From NCBI GenBank assembly GCA_027491255.1, contig JAIXWM010000019.1, forward strand, positions 1-51,816: DNA of 51,816 nucleotides, given 5' to 3'. This document shows positions 25,943 to 35,584 of this stretch, one piece after another. This DNA is from Rubrivivax sp. Lineage in GTDB: Bacteria; Pseudomonadota; Gammaproteobacteria; Burkholderiales; Burkholderiaceae_C. The translations under genes and the position numbers were made by a program. Positions within the stretch are counted from its first letter, which is position 1; the number at the start of each line of letters is the position of its first letter. The notes beneath the pieces are model-generated. The model was not told the DNA's origin. It ran no database searches and worked only from the letters and a program-made list of their open reading frames with translations.

Positions 25943-26998
25943 GTGAAGCCTCAGGTCACCTCGGTGGACGTGGCGCGGCTCGCGGCGGTGTCGCAATCGG
26001 CCGTCAGCCGCACCTTCACCCCTGGCGCCAGCGTGTCCGACGACACGCGGCGCAAGGTGCTGGACGCCGCGCGCCTGCTCGGCTACCGGCCCAACGCCCA
26101 CGCCCGCAGCCTGATCACCAAGCGCTCGCGCATCATCGGGCTGGTGCTCTCGCAGCTCGGCAACCTGTTCTACCCGGCGGCGCTGCAGCAGCTCGCCACC
26201 CGGCTGCAACGCGACGGCTACCACGTGCTGCTCTTCGTCAACGACCAGCCCGACTCCGATGCGGTGGTTCACGAGATCCTGCAGTACCACGTCGACGGCA
26301 TCGTGCTCGCGGCGACGACGCTGTCCTCGCCGCTGGCGCAGCGCTGCGCTGACGCCGCCATCCCGGTGGTGCTGTTCAACCGCGTGATGGCCGGTCCGGC
26401 CAGCGGCTGCGTCAGCTCGGTGCGCTCGGACAACGTGGCCGGCGGGCGCGCGATCGCGCACTTCCTGGCCGACGGCGGGCACCGCCGCATCGCCTTCATC
26501 GCCGGCCAGGAGGCCGCATCGACCAACCTCGAGCGCGAGCAGGGCTTGCGCGACGGCCTGGCCGAGCGCGGGCTGCGCATCTGGGCGCGCGGCGTCGGCC
26601 ACTACGACCCGGAGCGCGCGCGCGCGGCCGCGCTGGCCCTGTTCGACACCGCCGAGCGACCCGACGCCGTCTTCGTCGCCAGCGACAACATGGCCTTCCC
26701 GGTGATGGACGTGCTGCGCCACCGGCTGGGCCTGCGCGTGCCCGAGGACGTCTCGGTCGTCGGCTTCGACGACGTGCCGCAGGCGGCCTGGGACAGCTAC
26801 CGGCTCACCACCTTCGAGCAACCGGTGCCGGCCATGGTCGAGGCGGCCGTCGCCTTGCTGCAGAAGGCCCTGGGCGACGGCACGCAGACCGCCCCGGGCA
26901 ACGTCGTCGTGCCGGGACGCCTGATCGTGCGCGATTCGGCGCGCCGGCCCCCAACGGTTCCAGCTTCCCCGGGGCAGGCGCCCCACCCACCCACCTGA
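25943..26998 (+). CDS. LacI family transcriptional regulator
   Basis: A 351-residue LacI/GalR-type repressor. The helix-turn-helix is at the very N-terminus (TSVDVARLAAVSQSAVSRTF) followed by the hinge region GYRPNAHARSLITKRS, and then a periplasmic-binding-protein-like sensor domain (GLVLSQLGNLFYPAALQQL, FNRVMAGPASGCVSS, FVASDNMAFPVMD, VSVVGFDDVPQA). I chose GTG 25943; the frame is open upstream to 25856, but that part runs through the operator. It is the first gene before an ABC sugar importer 15 bases downstream, so it likely represses its own operon and responds to the imported substrate. Confidence 0.94.
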   Translation: MKPQVTSVDVARLAAVSQSAVSRTFTPGASVSDDTRRKVLDAARLLGYRPNAHARSLITKRSRIIGLVLSQLGNLFYPAALQQLATRLQRDGYHVLLFVNDQPDSDAVVHEILQYHVDGIVLAATTLSSPLAQRCADAAIPVVLFNRVMAGPASGCVSSVRSDNVAGGRAIAHFLADGGHRRIAFIAGQEAASTNLEREQGLRDGLAERGLRIWARGVGHYDPERARAAALALFDTAERPDAVFVASDNMAFPVMDVLRHRLGLRVPEDVSVVGFDDVPQAAWDSYRLTTFEQPVPAMVEAAVALLQKALGDGTQTAPGNVVVPGRLIVRDSARRPPTVPASPGQAPHPPT

Positions 26999-27013
26999 AC
27001 GAAGGAGCGAGAG

Positions 27014-28327
27014 ATGGACAGGAGACAGATCATCCAGGCGGCCGCAGCCGCCGCCGGCCTGGCCGCCACCACCGGGCTGCGCGCGCAGAGCGCCCCCGCG
27101 CTGCGGGCCGGCAGGCCCTTCGCGGGCCAGACCGTGAACGTGCTCAGCGTCGTCGCGCCGCAGTTCAGCGCGCACGAAGCCATGCTGCCGGAGTTCGAGC
27201 GCCTGACCGGCATCCAGGTCAAGTACCAGTACATCCCGTTCGCCAGCATGCGCGAGAAGCTCACCGCCGAGCTGGTGGCCAAGACCGACCAGTACGACGT
27301 GCTCAGCGTGATGGACGCCTGGGGCCCTTCGCTGTACCCGATGTTCGAGCCGCTGAACGCGCGCATCGCCGACAAGGGCATCGACATGGCCGCGCGCTAC
27401 CCGAACGCGCACCTGCGCGCCGCGCGCGACGGCAACGGCACCGGCCGCAACGTCCTCGGCTTCCCGCTGCGCGGCCACGTGCAGCTGATGTTCTACCGCA
27501 AGGACGTCTTCGACCGCCTGGGCATCAAGCCGCCGTCCACCTGGGACGACATGGTCGAGGCCGGCCGCAAGGTCCAGGCCGGCAGCGACCTGTCGGGCGT
27601 GGCCATGTACTACGGCAAGACCGGCGGCCAGAACCTGATGATCTGGATCAACTACCTCTGGGGCATGGGCGGCGACCTGCTGGACGCCCAGGGCAACCCG
27701 GCCTTCGCCTCGGCCGAGGGCATCGCCGCCACCCAGGCCTACGTCGATGTGCTGCTGAAGCACAAGGTCGCGCCGGCCGGCTCGGCTTCGTTCAACGAGA
27801 CCGATGCCGTCAACTCCGTGGCCCAGGGCAAGAGCGCGATGGTGCCGGTGTGGTGGTGGCGCTATGCCGGCCTGACCGACCCCAAGACCTCCACGCTCAA
27901 GCCCGAGCAGGTGGGTTTCGCGCCGCTGCCGTCCATGCCCGGCAAGCCGGCGACGACGTATACCAACACCTGGTTCTACGGCATCAACACGCACAGCAAG
28001 CGCAAGGACGCCACGATGGAGTTCCTGACCTGGCTGTCGCACCCGGGCATCGAGCGCGCGGTGCTGCTGGACCGGACCAAGAACGAGGTCGTCGCGGTGC
28101 AGAACTCCAACCTGCTCGACGCCGAGGTGAATGCGCGCTTCGGCGGCATGCACCGCGCCGGGCACGAGGGTCTGAAGGGTGCGCGCGGTGTGCCGCTGTT
28201 CCCGCAGTGGCCGCAGATGTCGGACATCCTCGAGGCGACGATGAACGACATCGCCACCGGGCAGGCGCAGGTCAAGCCGGCGCTGGAAGCCGCTGCCTCG
28301 CGCGCACGCCGCGCGCTGCGCGGCTGA
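27014..28327 (+). CDS. ABC transporter sugar-binding protein
   Basis: A 437-residue extracellular solute-binding protein of family 1. The N-terminus MDRRQIIQAAAAAAGLAATT has an RR pair and hydrophobic core and is probably a signal peptide. Inside are GHVQLMFYRKDVFDRLGIKPP, the sugar-binding-protein hinge signature, and WWWRYAGLTDP in the binding region. AAGGAG precedes the ATG. It is followed by two permeases and an ATPase, so this is a complete CUT1-type importer. The ligand is probably a sugar, polyol or sugar acid. The stop codon sits in a TGAGGC hexamer repeated three times, giving three in-frame stops. Confidence 0.94.
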   Translation: MDRRQIIQAAAAAAGLAATTGLRAQSAPALRAGRPFAGQTVNVLSVVAPQFSAHEAMLPEFERLTGIQVKYQYIPFASMREKLTAELVAKTDQYDVLSVMDAWGPSLYPMFEPLNARIADKGIDMAARYPNAHLRAARDGNGTGRNVLGFPLRGHVQLMFYRKDVFDRLGIKPPSTWDDMVEAGRKVQAGSDLSGVAMYYGKTGGQNLMIWINYLWGMGGDLLDAQGNPAFASAEGIAATQAYVDVLLKHKVAPAGSASFNETDAVNSVAQGKSAMVPVWWWRYAGLTDPKTSTLKPEQVGFAPLPSMPGKPATTYTNTWFYGINTHSKRKDATMEFLTWLSHPGIERAVLLDRTKNEVVAVQNSNLLDAEVNARFGGMHRAGHEGLKGARGVPLFPQWPQMSDILEATMNDIATGQAQVKPALEAAASRARRALRG

Positions 28328-28366
28328 GGCTGAGGCTGAGGCTGCTGCCCCGCGCGTGAGGCACCC

Positions 28367-28390
28367 ATGAACACAGGAGTCCAGCCTTGA
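28367..28390 (+). CDS. Possible seven-residue leader peptide
   Basis: ATG AAC ACA GGA GTC CAG CCT TGA encodes MNTGVQP. Its stop overlaps the TTG start of the permease (TTGA), and the AGGAG used by the permease lies inside it. It may couple or tune permease translation, or be chance. Confidence 0.25.
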   Translation: MNTGVQP

Positions 28391-29268
28391 AGCTGCTGCG
28401 CTGCATCCCCGCGCCCGTGTGGCTGCTCGCGCCGGCCCTGCTGTTCGTGGCCGCGATGGCGCTGTTCCCGCTGGGCAGCGCCCTCGTGCTGAGCTTCCGC
28501 CAGTGGCGGCTGACGAAGAGCACCGAGCCCGGGCCCTTCATCGGGCTCGAGAACTACGTGCTGCTGTTCACCGACGACCCGGATTTCCTCGAGTCGCTGT
28601 GGGCCACCTTCGTCTTCGTCACGAGCGACGTCGCCGCCACGCTGGCGGTGGCGCTCGGCGCGGCGCTGCTGCTGCGCCGCGCCGGGCGCGTGAACTCGCT
28701 GGCGCGGGTGCTGCTGATCCTGCCTTTCGTGATGAGCCCGGCGCTGATCGGCATCTCCTTCCGCTTCTTCCTGAACCCCGAGTTCGGGATCGCGCAGTTC
28801 CTGATCGGCCAGGTCGTGCCCGCGCTCGAAGGCAAGGTCTGGCTGGCCAACCGCACGCTGGCGATGATCGCCGTCGTCGCCTCGGACGTCTGGCACTGGG
28901 CACCCTACATGACGCTGGTGATCCTGGGCGGCCTGGCCTCGATCCCGGCCGAGACCGAGGAAGCCGCGCGCGTGGACGGCGCCTCGGAGTGGGCCGTCTT
29001 CCGCGACGTGACGCTGCCGCAGCTGCTGCCGGTGCTGGGCATCGTGCTGGTGCTGAAGACCGTGTTCGCGCTCAAGGCCTTCGACACCATCTTCACGCTG
29101 ACCAACGGCGGGCCCGGCACCTCGACGCAGACGCTGGCCTACTTCGTCTACCACACGGCCTTCAACTACTACGACATGGGCTACGCCGCCGCCGCGGCCT
29201 GGGTGCTGACCGCGCTGCTGCTGGCGCTGTCGGGCTTCTACCTGCGGCTGCTGTTCCGCAAGCGATGA
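28387..29268 (+). CDS. ABC transporter permease (MalF-type)
   Basis: A 293-residue inner-membrane permease with about six helices. The cytoplasmic EAA loop is EAARVDGASEWAVFRDVTLP, the contact for the ATPase. The first helix is LLAPALLFVAAMALFPLGSA. The start is a TTG with AGGAG seven bases upstream; no ATG fits better. The stop overlaps the next permease start as ATGA, so the pair is translationally coupled. It works with the 290-residue partner as the membrane heterodimer of the importer. Confidence 0.93.
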   Translation: MKLLRCIPAPVWLLAPALLFVAAMALFPLGSALVLSFRQWRLTKSTEPGPFIGLENYVLLFTDDPDFLESLWATFVFVTSDVAATLAVALGAALLLRRAGRVNSLARVLLILPFVMSPALIGISFRFFLNPEFGIAQFLIGQVVPALEGKVWLANRTLAMIAVVASDVWHWAPYMTLVILGGLASIPAETEEAARVDGASEWAVFRDVTLPQLLPVLGIVLVLKTVFALKAFDTIFTLTNGGPGTSTQTLAYFVYHTAFNYYDMGYAAAAAWVLTALLLALSGFYLRLLFRKR

Positions 29269-30137
29269 GCACCGGCACGCTGTCCACCCCGCCCGTTGCG
29301 GGCTACCGCGCGCCTGCGGCCGAGCGCGCGGCCGGCTGGCTGCGCGAGCTGGCCGTCTACACGCTGATCGCCACCATCGTGCTGCCGATCGCGTGGATCG
29401 TCATCACCGCCTTCAAGCTGCCGCGCGACGTCTACTCGCTCGACGCGGCGCTGTCGTTCACGCCCACGCTGGAGAACCTGCGCACCGTCTTCCAGCACCC
29501 CTGGAACCTGGGCTCCAAGATCGTCAACAGCGTGCTCGTGGCCAGCGGCACCGTGCTGCTGGCGATCCCGATGGCCACGATGGCCGCCTATGCCTTCTCG
29601 CGCTTCGACTTCCGCTTCAAGCAGGCGATCTTCCTGACGGTGATCGCGTCGCAGTTCATCCCGGCGGCCATCGTCGTGCTGCCCTACTTCCTGATGTTCA
29701 AGCAGCTCGGGCTGCTGGACACGCGCACCGCGCTGGTGCTGATCAACCTGTCGATCGTGCTGCCCTACGCGGTGTGGATGATCAAGGGCTTCATCGATGC
29801 CGTGCCGCTGGAGATCGAGGAATCGGCGCAGGTCGACGGCGCGAGCCGGGCGCGCGTGATCGCCGAGATCGTCGTGCCGGCGGCGCTGCCGGGCATCATC
29901 ACCGCGGCCGTCTTCAGCTTCACGCTGACGTGGAACGAGTTCCTGTTCGCGCTGATCCTCGGCAAGCAGAACGCGCTGACGCTGCCCATCGGGCTGATCG
30001 GCTTTCGCACCGAGCGCGGCGACCTGTGGGAGCTGATGGCCGCTGGCGGCATCCTGATCACCGCGCCGATGTTCCTGCTGTCGCTGCTGGTGCACAAGCA
30101 GTTCGTCGGCAGCCTGACCGCCGGCTCGGTGCGCTGA
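29265..30137 (+). CDS. ABC transporter permease (MalG-type)
   Basis: A 290-residue permease with six helices and the EAA loop EESAQVDGASRARVIAEIVVP. An early helix AVYTLIATIVLPIAWIVIT and late segment FTLTWNEFLFALIL are typical of MalG-type proteins in carbohydrate importers. It starts inside the previous stop codon (ATGA). The C-terminus KQFVGSLTAGSVR matches the usual MalG ending, in which VxGLTAGAVK is common. Partner of the preceding MalF-type permease. Confidence 0.94.
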   Translation: MSTGTLSTPPVAGYRAPAAERAAGWLRELAVYTLIATIVLPIAWIVITAFKLPRDVYSLDAALSFTPTLENLRTVFQHPWNLGSKIVNSVLVASGTVLLAIPMATMAAYAFSRFDFRFKQAIFLTVIASQFIPAAIVVLPYFLMFKQLGLLDTRTALVLINLSIVLPYAVWMIKGFIDAVPLEIEESAQVDGASRARVIAEIVVPAALPGIITAAVFSFTLTWNEFLFALILGKQNALTLPIGLIGFRTERGDLWELMAAGGILITAPMFLLSLLVHKQFVGSLTAGSVR

Positions 30138-30183
30138 CCGCGCCCCCATCCCGTCGGCACCAACGCCCGCCCCCTGCACCGCG

Positions 30184-31229
<1,046 letters not shown>

Positions 31230-31233
<4 letters not shown>

Positions 31234-32102
31234 GACGCGCGCCAGAACGGTCTTCGACGCACGTGCGCAGACGGGTGCGATCGGGACGGCTCGCCGAGCA
31301 GGAGCGCGCCGCCGTGGCGCGGCACGCTGCAGGTCGCCACCCGACCTGCGAGCCAGGGCATGCCGAGAAAGCCTCCGCCCTGCCGTGGCTCGTGCTGATC
31401 CCGGGCACCTTGTGCGACCGCCGCCTCTTCGCGGCGCAGGCGCGCGCGCTGCGCGGCCAGGCCCGGATCCGATGCGTCGACCTGCACGGTCTGCGGGACG
31501 ACGTCAGCGCCTGGGCCGAGCGGCTGCTGCGGCAGTTGCCGCCGCATTTCTCGCTGGGCGGCTTCTCGCTCGGCGGGCTGCTGGCGCTGGAGCTGCTGCG
31601 CCAGGCCCCCGAGCGCATCGAGCGCCTGGCGCTCGTGGCCAGCAATGCCGAGCCCGCCAGCCGGCGCGCGCAGCGCCGCAGCCGCCAACAGCGCACGGCA
31701 TGGCGGGACGGTGGCGCCGAGGCTGTGGTCGACCGCCTGATGCCGGTCTACCTGCCCGTGCGGCGACAGCGCGCGCGCCACGCGCAGCTGATCCACCGCA
31801 TGGCCGGCGCGACCCCCGACACCGCTGCGCGGGCGCAGTTCGCCTGGGCTGCGCTGCGGCCCTCGGGTCACGCCGCCATGGCGGCCCACGCCACGCCGCT
31901 GCTCGTGGTCAGCGGCGCTGACGACGCGCTCTGCCCGCGCACTCAGCAGCAGCGCCTGCTCGCCACCCGACCCGACGCCCGCTGGCTCGAGCTGCGGCGC
32001 TGCGGTCACTTCATCCCGCTCGAGCGCCCGCGGCAGTTGTCGCGCCTGCTTGCACAATGGCTCGCCGCGCCGCCGCGCGGCGTCTCCGGAGACCCCGCAT
32101 GA
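31230..32102 (+). CDS. Alpha/beta hydrolase fold protein
   Basis: A 290-residue alpha/beta hydrolase from GTG 31230, which overlaps the ATPase stop. The nucleophile elbow is GGFSLGG, the acid D is in SGADDALCP, and the catalytic H is in RRCGHFIPLE. The fold begins only at LPWLVLIPGTLCD, about residue 50, so the first 49 Arg-rich residues may not be translated; no ATG lies between. The 3' end overlaps the bicupin start (ATGA). Its place in a sugar-uptake operon suggests an esterase or lactonase acting on the imported compound, but that is inference. Confidence 0.85.
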
Positions 32103-33235
32103 TCACCCCCGAGGCCCTGGCCGAACGCCACATCCCGTTTTCCAGCCTGCGCTACTCCACCGAGGCCTTCGTCGACTACTGCATCCCGGAGTGCACGCCC
32201 AAGTACAACTACGCGCTCATCGGCCCCGGCGTCTCGCAGAACCCGAACCAGCCCATCAACCTGCGCGAGCCGCACGGCTTCCAGGTGGGCGCGGTGTCGA
32301 TGCCGCACGGCAAGACCAACCCGGCGCACATGCACTTCACCTGCGAGGTCTTCATCTGCGTGCGCGGCACCTGGCAGGTACGCTGGGGCTTCAATCCCGA
32401 CGACCTGCATGCCGAGATCGGCGAGGGCGACATCGTCTCGGTGCCGACGTGGATCTACCGCGGCTTCACCAACGTCGGCGTGGACGACGGCTTCATGTTC
32501 ACGGCGCTGGGCGGCGACCACACCGGCGGCGTGCTCTGGGGACCGACCACGCTGGCGGCGGCGGCCGAGCGCGGGGTGCGCCTGACCGAGGACTACCGCA
32601 TCGTCGACGCTTCGCGCGGGGACTCGCTGCAGCCGCACGAGAAGCTGCTGCAGCCGATGACGGCCCAGGAGATCGCCGCGCTGCGGCGCTGGTCACCGGC
32701 CGAGATGGCGCAGCGCATCGTGCGCCACGCCGACCTCGCCTGGTCGACGCACGGCTTCCTCGACAGCGCGCTTCCGGGCGGCGGGGCGCAGCTCGCCCCG
32801 GTCATCGGCCTGGGCATCAGCCAGGACCGCAACACCCTGGCCCCGGTGGCCAACGCGCACGGCCTGTCCATCGAGTGGCTGCGGATCCCGCCGGGCGGGC
32901 ATGTTTCTCGCCACCGCCTGCGCGAGAAGCAGGTGCTGATCGCCAAGGCCGGCGTGCTGGAGCTCGCGGTCGAGACCACGGCCGGCGAGCGCAGCTACCG
33001 CCTGCACGGCGAGGCGGCGGCCTGGGACAGCTTCGCCGTGCCGGCCGAGGCCTGGCGCACGCTGCGCAACCCGGGCACCACCGAGGCGCGCGCGCTCGTG
33101 CTGACCACCGGCGACCAGCGCAAGCGCATCGAATGGGACGCCGGCGTGGTGGAATCCGCGGCACGCCAGGATCTGGCGATCGACGCCAACGGCTACGTCG
33201 CGCCCAAGCGCTTCGTCGAGCGCGCGCAACGCTGA
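32099..33235 (+). CDS. Bicupin domain protein
   Basis: A 378-residue protein with two cupin barrels. The first (about 50-170) has the metal-binding motif NPAHMHFTCEVFICVRGTW (HxHx4E) and a later DIVSVPTWIYRGFTNVG. The second (about 255-345) has PPGGHVSRHRLREKQVLIAKAG and is more divergent. Such bicupins include gentisate-dioxygenase-like and sugar-acid-related proteins; I cannot name the activity. It starts within the hydrolase stop codon and is followed 38 bases later by the aldolase, so it belongs to the same catabolic operon. Confidence 0.9.
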   Translation: MITPEALAERHIPFSSLRYSTEAFVDYCIPECTPKYNYALIGPGVSQNPNQPINLREPHGFQVGAVSMPHGKTNPAHMHFTCEVFICVRGTWQVRWGFNPDDLHAEIGEGDIVSVPTWIYRGFTNVGVDDGFMFTALGGDHTGGVLWGPTTLAAAAERGVRLTEDYRIVDASRGDSLQPHEKLLQPMTAQEIAALRRWSPAEMAQRIVRHADLAWSTHGFLDSALPGGGAQLAPVIGLGISQDRNTLAPVANAHGLSIEWLRIPPGGHVSRHRLREKQVLIAKAGVLELAVETTAGERSYRLHGEAAAWDSFAVPAEAWRTLRNPGTTEARALVLTTGDQRKRIEWDAGVVESAARQDLAIDANGYVAPKRFVERAQR

Positions 33236-33273
33236 AGGCCACTGGCCGCCCCACCAAGAACCGGAGACCCCGC

Positions 33274-34065
33274 ATGGACCCCCGCCACCCGATCGACACC
33301 CGCCTGCCCGAGATGCTGCGCAGCGGCCGGCCCGTGCGCGCCATCTTCAACGGCCTGCCCAGCCCGGCCATCGTCGAGATGTGCGCCTACGCCGGCTTCG
33401 ACGCCGTGATCATCGACAACGAGCACGGCAGCGCCGACCTCGAGACCACCGAGCACATGCTGCGTGCCGCGCGCGCGGCCGGCATCCCGGCGCTGGTGCG
33501 CTGCCTGGAGCACGACATCCCGCGCGTGCTCGACATCGGCGCCTGCGGCGTGCAGATCCCCATGGTGCAGAGCCCCGAGCACGCCGCGGCCATCGTGCGG
33601 CGCGTGCGCTACCCGCTGCCCGGCGGGCGCGGCGGCCAGCGCGGCAGCGCCTTCAGCACGCGTGCGGCCGGCTTTGGGGCCTTCGGCGGCCCTGCCCACA
33701 CCAAGCTCAGCAACGACGGCCTGGCGCTGGTCGTGATGATCGAGACGCCCGAGGCCGCGCGGCAGGCGCGCGCCATCGCCGCCGTCGACGGCGTGGACGC
33801 GGTCTTCGTCGGCCCGAACGACCTTGCCCACGTGATGGGCCACGAGAACCGCATCCACGATCCCGAGGTCCAGGCCGTCATCGAGCACGTGATGCGCGAA
33901 GTCGCCGCCGCGGGCAAGTGCCCGGGCGTGCTCGCGCTGTCGGCGCAGGACCAGGCGCGCTACACCACCTGGGGCGCCCGGCTGTTCGCCACCGTCACCA
34001 CCGGGATCATCACGCAGGCACTGCGCCAGGCGGCCCAGGCAGGGGACGCAGGGACGAAGTACTGA
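33274..34065 (+). CDS. HpcH/HpaI family aldolase (2-keto-3-deoxy acid aldolase-like)
   Basis: A 263-residue class II pyruvate aldolase. Recognisable are IIDNEHGSADLE near residue 50, PALVRCLEHDIPRVLDIGACG, the metal ligands in MIETPEAARQA (E) and FVGPNDLAHVMG (D). GGAGA precedes ATG 33274. Family members split 2-keto-3-deoxy sugar acids or 4-hydroxy-2-ketoheptanedioate into pyruvate and an aldehyde. In this operon it is probably the last carbon-carbon-cleaving step for the imported sugar acid. A second, broken copy of its 3' end lies at 35231-35432. Confidence 0.93.
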   Translation: MDPRHPIDTRLPEMLRSGRPVRAIFNGLPSPAIVEMCAYAGFDAVIIDNEHGSADLETTEHMLRAARAAGIPALVRCLEHDIPRVLDIGACGVQIPMVQSPEHAAAIVRRVRYPLPGGRGGQRGSAFSTRAAGFGAFGGPAHTKLSNDGLALVVMIETPEAARQARAIAAVDGVDAVFVGPNDLAHVMGHENRIHDPEVQAVIEHVMREVAAAGKCPGVLALSAQDQARYTTWGARLFATVTTGIITQALRQAAQAGDAGTKY

Positions 34066-34075
34066 GGACCTCCGA

Positions 34076-34089
34076 AGCCGCGTGCGGCT
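34076..34089. terminator. Small hairpin after the aldolase gene
   Basis: AGCCGC, GT, GCGGCT forms a 6 bp stem just after the aldolase stop, between convergent genes. Weak, without a T-tract. Confidence 0.25.
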
Positions 34090-34173
34090 CTCGAGAAACC
34101 GCAGGGCCGGCCTGCGTCTTGTGGCGCCACCGCGCAGTGGCCGGGTCGGACAGCGTCTGGCCCTGGGGGACGC

Positions 34174-34977
34174 TCATGCGCGGCCGGCGCCGTGCTCCGC
34201 GCGGTCTATGCAGTCGCGCGTGCTGGCCATCAACAGGGCCGCGACCTCCATCGCCGGGCGGCGATCGAGGGTTTCGCTGATCACCTCCACGTTGATCGGC
34301 GCGTCTGCCGGCAGCGCGCGCAGGAAGCCGACCAGGTCGAAGGCGCCCTCGCCGCAGGGCTGGCGAAAGCGCAGGCAGTCCTCGATGTAGTCGTCGATGG
34401 TCGGCTGCAGCGGGCCGTCGTTGACCTGCAGCGTGAACACGCGCCGCGGGTCGATGCCACGCAGCGAGGCCAGGCCGCCGCCGCGGAACACGTGCCAGCT
34501 GTCGACGCAGAAACCCAGGTTGGACGGGCCGCCGGCGGCGTCGATCAGCCGCTGGGCCGCAGCGGCGTCGGGCACCGGCGTGGGCGGCAGGAACTCGATC
34601 GCCAGGCAGGCGGGCGCCAGCCGGGCCGCGGCGTGCGCGAGCCAGCGCGCCACTTCGGCGGCGTCCATCGGGCCGCCGTCCAGCGGCGGGGTGACCTGCA
34701 CCCGCGGCGCACCGAAGGCCTCGACCATCTCGCAGGCGGCCTGCAGCAGATCGTCGCGCAGGAAGCGCAGCGGCTCGATCTCGCTCACCCGCAGCCGGTG
34801 GTCGGCCAGCAGCTCGCGCACACGCGCTGCGCCCCAGCCGCTGTCCTGCATCGCCTGCCACTGGTCGCAGCGCAGCGCGAGCCCGTCGAAGCCGGCGGCG
34901 GCCGCCACGGCGGCGCGTTCGGGCAGCGGCGCGTGCCGCATGCTCATGTAGCCCAGGTTGATCTCACGTTTGTCCAT
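34174..34977 (-). CDS. Sugar phosphate isomerase/epimerase family (TIM barrel, xylose-isomerase-like)
   Basis: A 267-residue AP-endonuclease-2-like TIM barrel protein. Metal-ligand candidates are E in LAIEFLPPTP, D and H in FCVDSWHVFR, D in LQVNDGPLQP, and E in INVEVISETL. This pattern fits the IolE/IolI and hydroxypyruvate isomerase group. The start at ATG 34977 follows a -10-like TACAGT by six bases. The gene converges on the ABC/aldolase operon and probably serves the same pathway as an isomerase or epimerase. Confidence 0.9.
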   Translation of the reverse strand: MDKREINLGYMSMRHAPLPERAAVAAAAGFDGLALRCDQWQAMQDSGWGAARVRELLADHRLRVSEIEPLRFLRDDLLQAACEMVEAFGAPRVQVTPPLDGGPMDAAEVARWLAHAAARLAPACLAIEFLPPTPVPDAAAAQRLIDAAGGPSNLGFCVDSWHVFRGGGLASLRGIDPRRVFTLQVNDGPLQPTIDDYIEDCLRFRQPCGEGAFDLVGFLRALPADAPINVEVISETLDRRPAMEVAALLMASTRDCIDRAEHGAGRA

Positions 34978-34983
34978 GCCGCC

Positions 34984-34989
34984 GACTGT
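34984..34989 (-). promoter_or_regulatory. Putative -10 element, near-leaderless promoter of the isomerase gene
   Basis: On the minus strand TACAGT lies six bases before the ATG, the same spacing as gshA and trhO. Confidence 0.4.
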
Positions 34990-35002
34990 AGCGCGCACCA
35001 CG

Positions 35003-35025
35003 CCGAAGCCGCTGTGGCGCTTCGG
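35003..35025. promoter_or_regulatory. Inverted repeat upstream of the isomerase gene
   Basis: CCGAAGC, nine bases, GCTTCGG lies 25 bases upstream of the isomerase start, near its presumed -35 region. It could be an operator. It differs from the TTGCAT operators of the facing lacI operon. Confidence 0.35.
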
Positions 35026-35230
35026 TCGTGCGGCACCCGTGCGCTGACATGCACTGCCGCCATGGCAGAGGCACTGCATCCCGGGACGGTGTGCGGCCAG
35101 AAACGCATCATGGCGTGGCGTGGGCTGCGGCTTGGCGTGGGGCGCCAGCACACCATGGAGCCTGGTGAAATGCCACCGCGGCCGCGGCACCAGCGCCTAC
35201 AGACGCCGCATGAACTCCAGCGGGCAAAGC

Positions 35231-35432
35231 CTTGGAGTCCGTGATCGAGCACGTGGTGCGCGAAGTCGCCGCCGCGGGCAAGGGCCCAGGCGTGCTCGCG
35301 CTGTGGGCGCAGGGCCAGGCGCGTCACGCCGGCGGGGACGCACGCCTGTTTGCCACCGGCACCACAGGCATCGTCACGCAGGCGTTGAAGCAGGCCGCGC
35401 AGATGGGGCAGCCGGCGGGGCGCAGGCAGTGA
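35231..35432 (+). pseudogene. Truncated duplicate of the HpcH/HpaI aldolase 3' end
   Basis: About 65 codons match the C-terminus of the aldolase at 33274-34065: VIEHVVREVAAAGKGPGVLA here against VIEHVMREVAAAGKCPGVLA there, both going on to ARLFAT and TGI-TQAL-QAAQ. At the DNA level the first 85 bases differ at about eight positions. Nothing upstream of about 35235 matches the rest of the aldolase, so it is a 5'-truncated relic. It could be the remains of a second aldolase gene or a partial duplication. The frame is still open from a TTG at 35232 to a TGA at 35432, but a functional product is unlikely. Confidence 0.85.
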
Positions 35433-35470
35433 AGTGCTGATCCAGGCCACGGCCTGCAGCGAGCGGGATC

Positions 35471-35512
35471 AGCCCCTCTCCGGTCGCCGGAGATGTGGTG
35501 AAAAGAGGGGCT
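35471..35512. terminator. Hairpin between the aldolase relic and the toxin gene
   Basis: AGCCCCTCT pairs with AGAGGGGCT at 35504-35512; an alternative inner hairpin CTCCGG, TCG, CCGGAG lies at 35478-35492. It sits in the gap between convergent units and could end transcription of the toxin-antitoxin pair. Confidence 0.35.
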
Positions 35513-35584
35513 GCACCCCAGCACGGACGGTGCCCCGAGGGAACGGCCGTGGCGCGGGCCTCAGCCCGCCGCACGGTTGATTGC

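Noticed and set aside
24485..28165. A 1226-codon open frame on the minus strand
   Set aside because: It runs antisense to rimI, the uracil glycosylase, the LacI gene and a binding protein, all with clear motifs. It shows no domain.
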